A stretch of 64,000 bases of DNA, from the NCBI GenBank assembly GCA_964372095.1, contig CAYJPV010000029.1, positions 1 to 64,000 of the forward strand, in the 5' to 3' direction. This DNA comes from CAYJPV01 sp964372095 (GTDB lineage: Bacteria > Acidobacteriota > Vicinamibacteria > Vicinamibacterales > JAKQTR01). A model generated the notes under the pieces. The model did no database searches. It saw only the letters and a list, made by a program, of their open reading frames with translations, and was not told the origin of the DNA. The translations under genes were made by a program, and so were the position numbers. Positions 56,754-64,000 of this stretch are shown here, one piece after another (the stretch's first letter is position 1; each line of letters opens with the position of its first letter).

Positions 56754-58199
56754 ATGTACGAAACGGTCATTGGCCTCGAGGTTCACACGCAGTTGCTGAC
56801 GGCCAGCAAGCTGTTCTGCGGGTGCGCCGCGCTGACGGGCGACGAGCCCAACACGCGCACGTGTCCGGTCTGCCTTGGCCTGCCCGGCGTGCTCCCGACA
56901 CTGAACACCCGTGCTGTGGATCAGGCCGTCCTCGCCGCGCTCGCCCTAGGCTGCCGCATCAACCCGGTGTCGGTGTTCGCCCGCAAGAACTACTTCTACC
57001 CGGACCTCCCGAAGGGCTACCAGATCACGCAGTACGACCGGCCCCTGGCCGTTGACGGCGTGCTCAGCTGGCGGCGCCACGGTGAGGCGTACCGCGTCGG
57101 CATCGTCCGGGTTCACCTCGAAGAAGACGCAGGCAAGTCGCTGCACGAAGGATTTCCGGATTCGGATCACGTGACGCACGTCGACTACAACCGGTCGGGC
57201 GTGCCGCTGGCAGAGATTGTCACGGCTCCCGACCTGCGGTCCGCCGATGCGGCCGCCGAGTGTTTCAGGCAGCTCCGGGCCGTGCTGGTCGAGTCCGGCG
57301 TCTCCGACGGGAACCTCGAGGCCGGCAACCTCCGGTGCGACGCCAACGTGTCCGTCAGACCGGCCGGCAGCGATCGACTGGGTGACCGGACCGAAATCAA
57401 GAACCTGAACTCCTTCCGGTTCCTGCAGCGAGCGCTCGAGTACGAGGTCCACAGGCAGTGCGCGCTGCTCGAGAGCGGGGCGCGCGTCGAGTCGTGCACC
57501 ATGCTGTGGGACGACCGGAAGGGTGTGACGGTGCCGATGCGCGGCAAAGAAGACGCGCGGGACTATCGGTACTTTCCCGAGCCGGATCTGCCGCCGCTGC
57601 GTCTGGATGAAGGTCGGCTTGCCACCATCGCGGCGCGTGTGCCGGAGTTGCCGGACGCCCGGATTGGCCGGTTGCGGGCGCGTTACGGATTGAGTGACGA
57701 GGACGCGGTGGTCATCGGGGCGTCGGCCCCGCTGTCGCGATATTTCGAGGCGGTGGCGGCCGGGGCCCGTCCGTCCGCGGCTGCGCAGTGGGTGAGGGGA
57801 GAACTGACGAGGCGCCTCCACGAGTCGGGGCAATCGCCGGACACGATCCCCGTGACGGCCTCTCACCTCGCCCGGCTGCTGGCGCTGATCGACGACGGGA
57901 CCGTGTCGGTGACGGCCGCAAAGCAGGTCTTTGCCCGGATGTGGGGCAGCGGCGACGCACCAGACGCCGTCGTTGCCCAACTGGGACTGGTCCGTGAGTC
58001 CGATCCGGCCGTCCTGCAGGGGTGGATCGACGCGGTGATCGCGGAACACCCATCCGTCGTGGCCCAGCACCGCGCGGGCCGGCGGGGCGCGCTGGGGTTC
58101 CTCGTCGGGCAGGTGATCAGAAAGAGCGGCGGTCGTGCCAACCCCGGGCTGGTGGATCAGGGCTTGCGCAACCGGCTGGACGGCGAGGGCGGCACGTGA
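56754..58199 (+). CDS. gatB: Aspartyl/glutamyl-tRNA amidotransferase subunit B
   Basis: A 481-aa kinase/tRNA-binding subunit of GatCAB, which amidates misacylated Glu-tRNA(Gln) and Asp-tRNA(Asn). The start at ATG 56754 is where MYETVIGLEVHTQLLTASKL begins. Motifs: FCGCAALTGDEPNTRTCPVC (zinc site), ARKNYFYPDLPKGYQITQYD, EEDAGKSLHE and DARDYRYFPEPDLPPL. The C-terminal helical YqeY-like domain is complete. A TATACT -10-like element stands upstream at about 56711. It overlaps the next gene as GTGA. Confidence 0.97.
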   Translation: MYETVIGLEVHTQLLTASKLFCGCAALTGDEPNTRTCPVCLGLPGVLPTLNTRAVDQAVLAALALGCRINPVSVFARKNYFYPDLPKGYQITQYDRPLAVDGVLSWRRHGEAYRVGIVRVHLEEDAGKSLHEGFPDSDHVTHVDYNRSGVPLAEIVTAPDLRSADAAAECFRQLRAVLVESGVSDGNLEAGNLRCDANVSVRPAGSDRLGDRTEIKNLNSFRFLQRALEYEVHRQCALLESGARVESCTMLWDDRKGVTVPMRGKEDARDYRYFPEPDLPPLRLDEGRLATIAARVPELPDARIGRLRARYGLSDEDAVVIGASAPLSRYFEAVAAGARPSAAAQWVRGELTRRLHESGQSPDTIPVTASHLARLLALIDDGTVSVTAAKQVFARMWGSGDAPDAVVAQLGLVRESDPAVLQGWIDAVIAEHPSVVAQHRAGRRGALGFLVGQVIRKSGGRANPGLVDQGLRNRLDGEGGT

Positions 58200-59170
58200 C
58201 CCGTGTACGCGGCCTTGCGCTCATCGTGATGGTCATCGTCGCGGCGGCGGGGGCCTGGTGGTGGACGCAGGCCCGCCACGGCGGCGGGCCTGTGGCGACC
58301 GACCTCCACGCGCCGGTGCCGCCGCCGATCCCACCGGCGCCGGAGCCTGACGCGGTCGTCATGCGGCTGCCGCTGCCCGAACAGCCCGCGCCACCTGCGC
58401 CTTCCGCCCGGGCGCCGCTGCGGCCACCGGATCCACCGGCCATCCGGCGTCTGCCTTTCGGTGTGGGGGAGGTGGCGACCTACGACGTGAGCTGGATGGG
58501 GCTGGGGGCGGGTCTGTCGGCGGGGACCGTCGAGTTCACCGTGCAGGCAGGGGGCGCTCCCGGTGCCGCCTTCCGGTTCGAGTTGATCGCCACGACATCC
58601 CCGCTGGTGTCGGCCTTCTTCGAGGCGCGCGATCGGTTCTGGACCCTGGCGACGCATGACCTGTTCCCGCTCGAGCACGGGCAGGAGTTGCAGGAAGGGC
58701 GTCGGCACGTCCGCCGCCGGGCCGTGTTCGACCGGGGTGCGCGCCTGGTGCGTGTGGGCGACGGGGTCTTGGCAGGCGCGTCCGACGGGATCTCCTATGC
58801 GCTGCCGCCATCGGCGCGCGACCCGCTTGCGGCGATGTACTACGTCCGGTCACGGGACTGGGATCGTGAGCCGGACATGCGGTTGCTGGTGTCGGACCTC
58901 GGGATGGATCTCGGGGTGGAGCTTCGCTCCGGCCCGACCGAACGTGTCACCGCAGAAGGCCTGCCGCAACTGGCGCGGCGGATGGCGGTGCGGATGGAGT
59001 ACGTCGCCGCCAGGGCGCCGGCGCCGAAGGCAACGGTGTGGCTCAGCACCGACGATCGCCGCATCCCGCTGCTGACGGAAGTCGAGACCGAGTACGGTCT
59101 CTTCCGCATGGCGCTGACGCGTTACGTGGCGTCCTCCGGCGGGGCCGCGGCGGCGTCCCGGCCGCGCTGA
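58196..59170 (+). CDS. DUF3108 domain-containing exported protein
   Basis: A 324-aa protein starting at GTG 58196, overlapping the gatB stop (GTGA). A signal anchor (ALIVMVIVAAAGAWWW) is followed by a Pro-rich spacer (30-85). The DUF3108 domain begins FGVGEVATYDVSWMGLGAGL and ends VETEYGLFRMALTRY. DUF3108 proteins are outer-envelope-directed beta proteins of unknown role. ftsE follows. Confidence 0.85.
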   Translation: MTRVRGLALIVMVIVAAAGAWWWTQARHGGGPVATDLHAPVPPPIPPAPEPDAVVMRLPLPEQPAPPAPSARAPLRPPDPPAIRRLPFGVGEVATYDVSWMGLGAGLSAGTVEFTVQAGGAPGAAFRFELIATTSPLVSAFFEARDRFWTLATHDLFPLEHGQELQEGRRHVRRRAVFDRGARLVRVGDGVLAGASDGISYALPPSARDPLAAMYYVRSRDWDREPDMRLLVSDLGMDLGVELRSGPTERVTAEGLPQLARRMAVRMEYVAARAPAPKATVWLSTDDRRIPLLTEVETEYGLFRMALTRYVASSGGAAAASRPR

Positions 59171-59199
59171 ATCGCTGTGCTACACTGGGCGCACGATCC

Positions 59200-59859
59200 G
59201 TGATTCAGATATCGAACCTGTCGAAGTCGTACGGCCGAGGCATCTTCGCGCTGCGAGACGTGACGCTCACGATCGCCAAGGGGGACTTCGTGTTCCTCAC
59301 CGGCCCGAGCGGCGCGGGCAAGTCGACGATGCTGCGTCTGCTGCTGCGGCAGGAGGTCCCGACCGATGGGGCCATCACGGTTGGCGGCCGCGATCTCGCG
59401 TCGCTGACCCTCTCCCAGGTGCAGGCGTACCGCCGGACGCTCGGCTTCGTCTTCCAGGATTTCCGGCTCGTGCCCACCAAGACGGTGCACGAAAATGTGT
59501 CGATCATGTTGCGGGCCGTGGGCGAAGCCACGCTGCAGCAGCAGCGGCGCACCTATCAGGTGCTGAAGTGGGTGGGGCTCCAGCACCGCGCCCACGCGTT
59601 CCCCCAGGAACTGTCGGGCGGCGAACAGCAACGCGTGGCGATTGCGCGGGCCCTCGTCAGCGAGCCGGCGATCGTGCTCGCCGACGAGCCGACGGGCAAC
59701 CTCGATCCGGACCTGGCCTACGAGATCATGAACCTCTTCCGTGACATCAACGCCCAGGGGACGACGGTGCTCGTGGCGACCCACGATCGTGACCTGATCC
59801 GCCGGGTGGGCCGGCAGACGATCGGCCTCGAACACGGGCGCCTGGTCGCGACCCCGTAG
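59200..59859 (+). CDS. ftsE: Cell division ATP-binding protein FtsE
   Basis: A 219-aa ABC ATPase starting at GTG 59200, where homology begins (VIQISNLSKSYGRGIFALRD). Walker A GPSGAGKST, Q-loop FQDFRL, signature LSGGEQQRVAIARAL, Walker B IVLADEPTGNLDP and H-loop ATHDRD are all present. With FtsX it gates peptidoglycan hydrolases at the septum. A TACACT -10-like element lies at 59178. ftsX follows after 10 bp. Confidence 0.95.
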   Translation: MIQISNLSKSYGRGIFALRDVTLTIAKGDFVFLTGPSGAGKSTMLRLLLRQEVPTDGAITVGGRDLASLTLSQVQAYRRTLGFVFQDFRLVPTKTVHENVSIMLRAVGEATLQQQRRTYQVLKWVGLQHRAHAFPQELSGGEQQRVAIARALVSEPAIVLADEPTGNLDPDLAYEIMNLFRDINAQGTTVLVATHDRDLIRRVGRQTIGLEHGRLVATP

Positions 59860-59869
59860 GGACGACACG

Positions 59870-60757
59870 ATGCGGACCCTGTCCTTCTGCGTGCGCGAAG
59901 CGGCGGTCGGGCTGTGGCGGCAACGCTGGTCGACAGCGCTGTCGGTACTGACGATCGCCATCGCGATGTCCGTGCTTGGTGCGTTCCTCGCCGCGACGCA
60001 CAATCTGAGTCGTGCCGTCTCGGCTTGGGGTGCCGCCGCCGAGTTCACCGTCTACCTGCGCGACGACGTCACCGCCGGGCAGCGCAGCGACCTCAACCGC
60101 CTGCTCAGCGAGAGCCACCTGGTGGTCTCGCGGACGTACGTGTCGAAGGCTGACGCGCTGCGCCGGTTCGCTCGCGATTTTCCGGACCTGGCGCCGAGCG
60201 TCACCGCCCTCGAGGAGAACCCGCTGCCGGCGTCGATCGATGTCCGTCTGAAACCGGGGAGTTCGACGACCGATGCGGTCGAGTCACTCGCGACGCGGAC
60301 GCGCGTGGCAGCGGGGGTGGCCGACGTGAGGTACGACCGGCGCTGGCTGGCGCGCCTGGCATCGGCCGTGTCCGTCATCGGCTGGACCGGGTGGGTGCTG
60401 GGGGGCGTACTCGTCCTCGCGGCTGCGTTGACGGTGGCCACAGTCGTCCGGCTGTCGCTGTACGCGCGGCGGGACGAAGTCGATCTGATGCAGTTGATGG
60501 GAGCGCCGGTCGCGGTGCTGCGAGGCCCGCTCGTCATCGAGGGACTGCTGCACGGCGGGATGGGCGCTACGGTGGCGATCGTCGCCGTGTACGCCGCGCA
60601 CGCAGCCCTCCGCGTGCGTGTGGCGGCGGCGTTTCCCGGTTTCGTCGAGTCCGGATTCGTGGCGTATCTGCCGTGGCCGGCGGCACTAGGGTTGGTCCTG
60701 GGAGGGATGGCGGTTGGCTGCCTCGGCGGGATTGCCGCCTCCCGTCACGTGCGGTGA
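59870..60757 (+). CDS. ftsX: Cell division protein FtsX
   Basis: A 295-aa permease with four helices (about 22-45, 168-195, 220-242, 265-288) and a periplasmic ECD between the first two (EFTVYLRDDVTAGQRSDLNR, ISLL-type core). The LMQLMGAPVAVLRGPLVIEG coupling segment is typical. Partner of FtsE. Confidence 0.93.
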   Translation: MRTLSFCVREAAVGLWRQRWSTALSVLTIAIAMSVLGAFLAATHNLSRAVSAWGAAAEFTVYLRDDVTAGQRSDLNRLLSESHLVVSRTYVSKADALRRFARDFPDLAPSVTALEENPLPASIDVRLKPGSSTTDAVESLATRTRVAAGVADVRYDRRWLARLASAVSVIGWTGWVLGGVLVLAAALTVATVVRLSLYARRDEVDLMQLMGAPVAVLRGPLVIEGLLHGGMGATVAIVAVYAAHAALRVRVAAAFPGFVESGFVAYLPWPAALGLVLGGMAVGCLGGIAASRHVR

Positions 60758-60784
60758 CACGACCGCCGCGTCTGCCGTCGCGCG

Positions 60785-60813
60785 TTGACACCTCGCAGGG
60801 CGTTCACTACACT
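60785..60813 (+). promoter_or_regulatory. Sigma-70-type promoter upstream of the small gene/gckA/rnr
   Basis: TTGACA (60785-60790), exactly 17 nt, then TACACT (60808-60813): a near-consensus housekeeping promoter. Transcription would begin near 60820, ahead of the ATG at 60848. Confidence 0.85.
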
Positions 60814-60847
60814 GAAGAAGTCTTGCATCACTCCTCGTGAGGAACTC

Positions 60848-61141
60848 ATGGCGCGTCCCTTGAGTCGACCAGTATCTGCAAGCACGTTTTCTCCGCAGCG
60901 GCCCGTCACCCGTTTCTACCGTGAAGAATTGCTGAAGCAGCAGGAGTCGCTGCGCCGGCAGCGCGGGTGTTTTTCCGACGGTGCACTCGCAAGCGCGGAA
61001 CAGGCTCTCGACCGCATTCTCACGCAGCTCGACGCCCTCTGCGCGCGGCAGAATGCCGACGAGGTCTTCAGCCGCCTCCTGGCGAGTTTCGACTGTGTGA
61101 CCGGCGCCTCGTACCAGTACGATCGAAAGAAGATCCACTGA
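60848..61141 (+). CDS. Small hypothetical protein
   Basis: A 97-aa protein from ATG 60848, with GAGGA 5 nt upstream; an upstream in-frame ATG lies inside the promoter and is unlikely. Sequence FYREELLKQQESLRRQRGCF and SAEQALDRILTQLDALCARQ suggests a helical, perhaps coiled-coil protein. I recognise no family. Its TGA overlaps the start of the glycerate kinase gene. Confidence 0.65.
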   Translation: MARPLSRPVSASTFSPQRPVTRFYREELLKQQESLRRQRGCFSDGALASAEQALDRILTQLDALCARQNADEVFSRLLASFDCVTGASYQYDRKKIH

Positions 61142-62454
61142 CTCATCCACTCGCACGACTTCGATCCGATGCTCTGGCCGCGGCACGCGCGGCGGTGGCC
61201 GCCGTGGACGCGGGCGCCTGTGTGCGCAGCGCGCTGCGCGACCTGGCACCCACCCTCGCCGCCGTCCGCCGCTGGCACGTGCTCGCTGCGGGCAAAGCGG
61301 CGGGTCCGATGCTGCGCGCGGCGCTCGACAGCCTGCCCGTCCCACCGGCCGCGGCGGTCTGCGTGGTGCCCCATGTGGTGACCGGCCTGCCCGCGTGGGT
61401 CGACATCTGCATCGGCGGCCATCCGGTGCCGACGGCGGGGAGCGTGGCGGCCGGCGAACGGGCCCTGGCGCTGGCGGCCGCCTGCGGCGATGACGACCAT
61501 TTCCTGGTGTTGTTGTCGGGCGGAGCGTCCGCGTTGCTGGCGGCGCCGATGGGACCGATCACGCTGGCCGACAAGCAGGCCACGACGCAACAACTGCTGC
61601 GCGCAGGCGCCGACATTCACGCGGTGAACACGGTTCGCAAACACCTGTCGCGGACGAAAGGCGGGCGCCTGGCCGCCTCGTGCCGCGCGGCCACCACCTG
61701 CCTGGCCATCTCGGATGTCGTCGGCGACGACCCGTCGGTCATCGGATCGGGGCCGACGGTGGCCGACCCGACGACGTTCGCGGATGCGTTGGCGGTCATC
61801 GATCGTCACGGCGGCCGGTCGGCTTACCCCGGGGCGGTGGTCGAGTGGCTCCAGGCCGGCTTGCGGACAGGACAGGGCGAATCGCCGAAACCCGGTGCGG
61901 CGTCGCTCGAGCGGGTCCGGACGATGGTCGTGGCGAGTCGCCTGGAGGCCCTGCGTGGCGCCGCCGCCGAGGCCGCGCGACTGGGGTATGCCGTGACGTC
62001 GCTGCACGACGCGATCGTGGGCGAAGCGCGCGCCGCGGCCGCGGCCCACGGGGCGGTCGTCGGCGGTGTGGTCGCCGGCGGCACACGCGGGCCGCTGTGC
62101 GTCGTGTCGACCGGCGAGACGACCGTGACCGTGACCGGTGACGGGCGCGGCGGGCGCAACCAGGAGTTTGCGCTGGCATCCCTGCCGTGGCTGAACGCGC
62201 TCGACCGCGAGGCCGTCATCGTCAGCGTGGGCACCGACGGCATCGACGGCCCGACGGACGCGGCCGGCGCAGTGGCCGATTCCACCACCACGAGGCGTGC
62301 CGCCGCGGCCGGCGTGCCCGCAGCCGACACCTTCCTGGCGGCGAACGACGCCTACCACTTCTTCGAGCGGCTGGGCGACCTCGTCATCACGGGACCGTCC
62401 GGTACCAATGTCGGCGACGTCCAGATCGTGATGGTCGGCGCCGCGCGGCCATGA
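61138..62454 (+). CDS. Glycerate 2-kinase (GckA/MOFRL type), probable CTG start
   Basis: About 438 aa. The DUF4147/MOFRL enzyme phosphorylates D-glycerate to 2-phosphoglycerate. Motifs: HVLAAGKAAGPMLRAAL, LLSGGASALLAAP, NTVRKHLSRTKGGRLAA, SDVVGDDPSVIGSGPTVADP, GRGGRNQEFALA and SVGTDGIDGPTDAAG. No ATG, GTG or TTG precedes the conserved N-terminus LTHPLARLRSDALAAARAA; the only candidate is CTG at 61138, which overlaps the preceding stop as CTGA. The first GTG (61195) would cut into the conserved helix. Its stop overlaps rnr as ATGA. Confidence 0.92.
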   Translation: MTHPLARLRSDALAAARAAVAAVDAGACVRSALRDLAPTLAAVRRWHVLAAGKAAGPMLRAALDSLPVPPAAAVCVVPHVVTGLPAWVDICIGGHPVPTAGSVAAGERALALAAACGDDDHFLVLLSGGASALLAAPMGPITLADKQATTQQLLRAGADIHAVNTVRKHLSRTKGGRLAASCRAATTCLAISDVVGDDPSVIGSGPTVADPTTFADALAVIDRHGGRSAYPGAVVEWLQAGLRTGQGESPKPGAASLERVRTMVVASRLEALRGAAAEAARLGYAVTSLHDAIVGEARAAAAAHGAVVGGVVAGGTRGPLCVVSTGETTVTVTGDGRGGRNQEFALASLPWLNALDREAVIVSVGTDGIDGPTDAAGAVADSTTTRRAAAAGVPAADTFLAANDAYHFFERLGDLVITGPSGTNVGDVQIVMVGAARP

Positions 62455-64000
62455 CGCGCGAGCAGCTCGTTCGGGCGTTCGAAACCCGTTTCGCTCATCC
62501 CGTCTCGGTGCGAGAGTTGATCCAGGTGCTCCGGGTTCCCCGTGAGGAGCGGGTCGGCGTTCGCCGTCAATTGAAGGCGCTTGCCGGCGACGGCACGCTG
62601 GTGCTCGTGCGCGGCCATCGGTACGCCCTCCCGGGACGGATGAACGTCGTCATCGGGCGGCTGAGCCTGCATCCCGACGGCTACGGATTCGTGAAGCCCG
62701 AGACACCCGATCCGGACGAGCCTGGCGACGTGTACGTGTCGCCCTTGCACACGGCTGATGCCATGCACGGCGACCGCGTGGCGGTTCGCGTGGATGAGCG
62801 CCGGTTCGATCGGCGGCGCGCCGGACGGATCACGACGATCCTGGATCGCGCGAACGCGCAGATCATCGGGCGGTTCGAGGCGGACCCGTCGGGCCGCGGC
62901 TGGGTTGTTCCCCACGATCGGCGGGTGGGACAGGACCTGAGTATCGCCGACGACGCCAGGGGCCGCGCGCGCCAGGGCGACATGGTGGTGGCCGAGATCT
63001 CGCGGTGGCCCACGGCCTCGCGCGGCCCGGTCGGGCAGATCGTGGAAGTGCTCGGACCGATCGATGACCCCGGTGTGGATACGCTGGTCGTCATGCGGAA
63101 ACACGGCATCCCGGACGCCCACGGATCCGAGGCGCTCGCCGAAGCCGCCCGCCTCGGATCGGACGTCCGCGCGGAGGACCTCTCCGGGCGCACGGACTTC
63201 AGAGCCTGGCCGATCGTCACCATCGACGGCGAACACGCCCGCGACTTCGATGACGCGATCTCGCTGGAGAAGACGGCGGATGGCCATTTCCGGCTCGGCG
63301 TGCACATCGCGGATGTCTCCCACTACGTGGTCGAAGGCAGCGCCCTGGATGCGGAGGCGCTCGATCGCGGGACGTCCGTCTACTTCCCCGAGCGCGCGGT
63401 GCACATGCTGCCGTCGGACCTCGCCGCGGGACTCTGCAGCCTGAAGCCCGGCGTCGACCGGCTCGTCCAGTCGTGCCTGATGGATCTCGATCGGGACGGC
63501 CACGTCGTGCGCTACGAATTCCACGACGGCGTCATCCGCAGCGCCGCGCGGCTGACCTACACCGAGGTCAATGCGATCCTCACCGACCGCGACCCCGAGA
63601 CCCTGGCCCGCCATGCGGCGCTCGTGCCCCTGATCGACCTGATGCGCGAGGCCTTCGACATGCTCCTGGCCAGGCGCCGGAAACGCGGCGCGATTGATTT
63701 CGACCTCCCGCAGCCGGAGATCGTGATCGACGCGGGCGGCTTGATCGAGGCCATCGTGCCGGCCGAGCGGAACGTCGCCCACCGGATTATCGAGGAGTTC
63801 ATGCTAGCGGCGAACGAGACCGTGGCCCGTCACCTGTTCGGCCGCGAGTGCCCGTCGATCTACCGGGTCCACGACGCGCCAGATCCGTTCAAGGTGGAAG
63901 AGTTCGGCGCCTTCGTGTCGAGCCTGGGGTTCGTATTCGATCCGCACGCCGATGGCGTGCGGCCCCGTGACTTCCAGCGCCTCATCGAACAGGTCCGTGG
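62451..64000 (+). CDS. rnr: Ribonuclease R (partial, runs off the window)
   Basis: The first 516 codons are present, with no stop before the window end. N-terminal winged helix (VSVRELIQVLRVPREERVGV), cold-shock OB domain (HPDGYGFVKPETPDPDEPGD, VYVSP) and RNB catalytic domain with the acidic motif TIDGEHARDFDDAISLE, then GVHIADVSHYV and YFPERAVHMLP. The C-terminal S1 domain lies outside. RNase R is a 3'-5' exonuclease degrading structured RNA. It is the third gene behind the 60785 promoter, by 4-bp overlaps. Confidence 0.95.
   Translation, partial: MTREQLVRAFETRFAHPVSVRELIQVLRVPREERVGVRRQLKALAGDGTLVLVRGHRYALPGRMNVVIGRLSLHPDGYGFVKPETPDPDEPGDVYVSPLHTADAMHGDRVAVRVDERRFDRRRAGRITTILDRANAQIIGRFEADPSGRGWVVPHDRRVGQDLSIADDARGRARQGDMVVAEISRWPTASRGPVGQIVEVLGPIDDPGVDTLVVMRKHGIPDAHGSEALAEAARLGSDVRAEDLSGRTDFRAWPIVTIDGEHARDFDDAISLEKTADGHFRLGVHIADVSHYVVEGSALDAEALDRGTSVYFPERAVHMLPSDLAAGLCSLKPGVDRLVQSCLMDLDRDGHVVRYEFHDGVIRSAARLTYTEVNAILTDRDPETLARHAALVPLIDLMREAFDMLLARRRKRGAIDFDLPQPEIVIDAGGLIEAIVPAERNVAHRIIEEFMLAANETVARHLFGRECPSIYRVHDAPDPFKVEEFGAFVSSLGFVFDPHADGVRPRDFQRLIEQVR

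Overview
The window is GC-rich and densely packed. It carries an Acidobacteriota-like gene set, most like class Vicinamibacteria. That placement is inferred from gene families: sortilin/BNR-repeat secreted proteins, DUF5916 outer-membrane proteins, a caspase fused to a beta-barrel, a subtilase ending in tandem RIIWGD repeats, a bacterial alpha-2-macroglobulin, several ECF sigma/anti-sigma pairs, and gatB and purA in the same stretch. No rRNA or taxonomic marker is present to prove it. One 10-N assembly gap lies at 8232-8241.

Layout. 0-8.1 kb: a solitary DNA methyltransferase; a minus-strand operon (DUF309, triple RidA, YajQ, PrsW); a SET-domain protein; a BNR-repeat secreted protein; a YqiA-like hydrolase. 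8.1-13.6 kb: the assembly gap; a three-part cell-wall protein (transpeptidase, SpoIID and zinc-peptidase regions) carrying palindromic repeats inside its reading frame; two small nucleotidyltransferase modules; a cupin; a membrane protein. 13.6-19.7 kb: an alpha-2-macroglobulin operon with DUF1175 and DUF2461. 19.9-27.7 kb: MsrP-MsrQ, a fused FAD/Fe-S dehydrogenase, a LiaF-like membrane protein and a LytS/LytTR two-component pair. 27.7-35.6 kb: a DUF5916 protein, a GH16 glycosidase, and an operon of ECF sigma factor, anti-sigma-like protein, caspase/beta-barrel protein and a second barrel protein.

36.5-46.7 kb looks like an accessory, partly decayed region: AbiE toxin-antitoxin genes (toxin frameshifted), a reductive-dehalogenase fragment, an ECF sigma factor, the large subtilase, a broken ABC-F gene, an aminotransferase and a second broken AbiEii-like gene. 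It is bounded by related tRNA-like/terminator repeats, the right-hand ones lying against an initiator tRNA gene. 46.8-64 kb is more conserved housekeeping sequence: ftsB-like, cutA, a SpoIIE phosphatase, an RNase III with a DUF2007 extension, an AAA protein, purA, a PilZ protein, a sigma/anti-sigma pair, a SpoIID lipoprotein, gatB, DUF3108, ftsE-ftsX, glycerate kinase and rnr (cut by the window end).

The themes are envelope maintenance (SpoIID proteins, A2M, LiaF-like, FtsEX), periplasmic repair (MsrPQ) and regulated proteolysis (PrsW, caspase, subtilase). The most interesting candidates are the sigma/anti-sigma/caspase-barrel operon, the subtilase with a roughly 340-residue Ala-rich insertion, and the tRNA-associated repeats around the 10-kb accessory segment.
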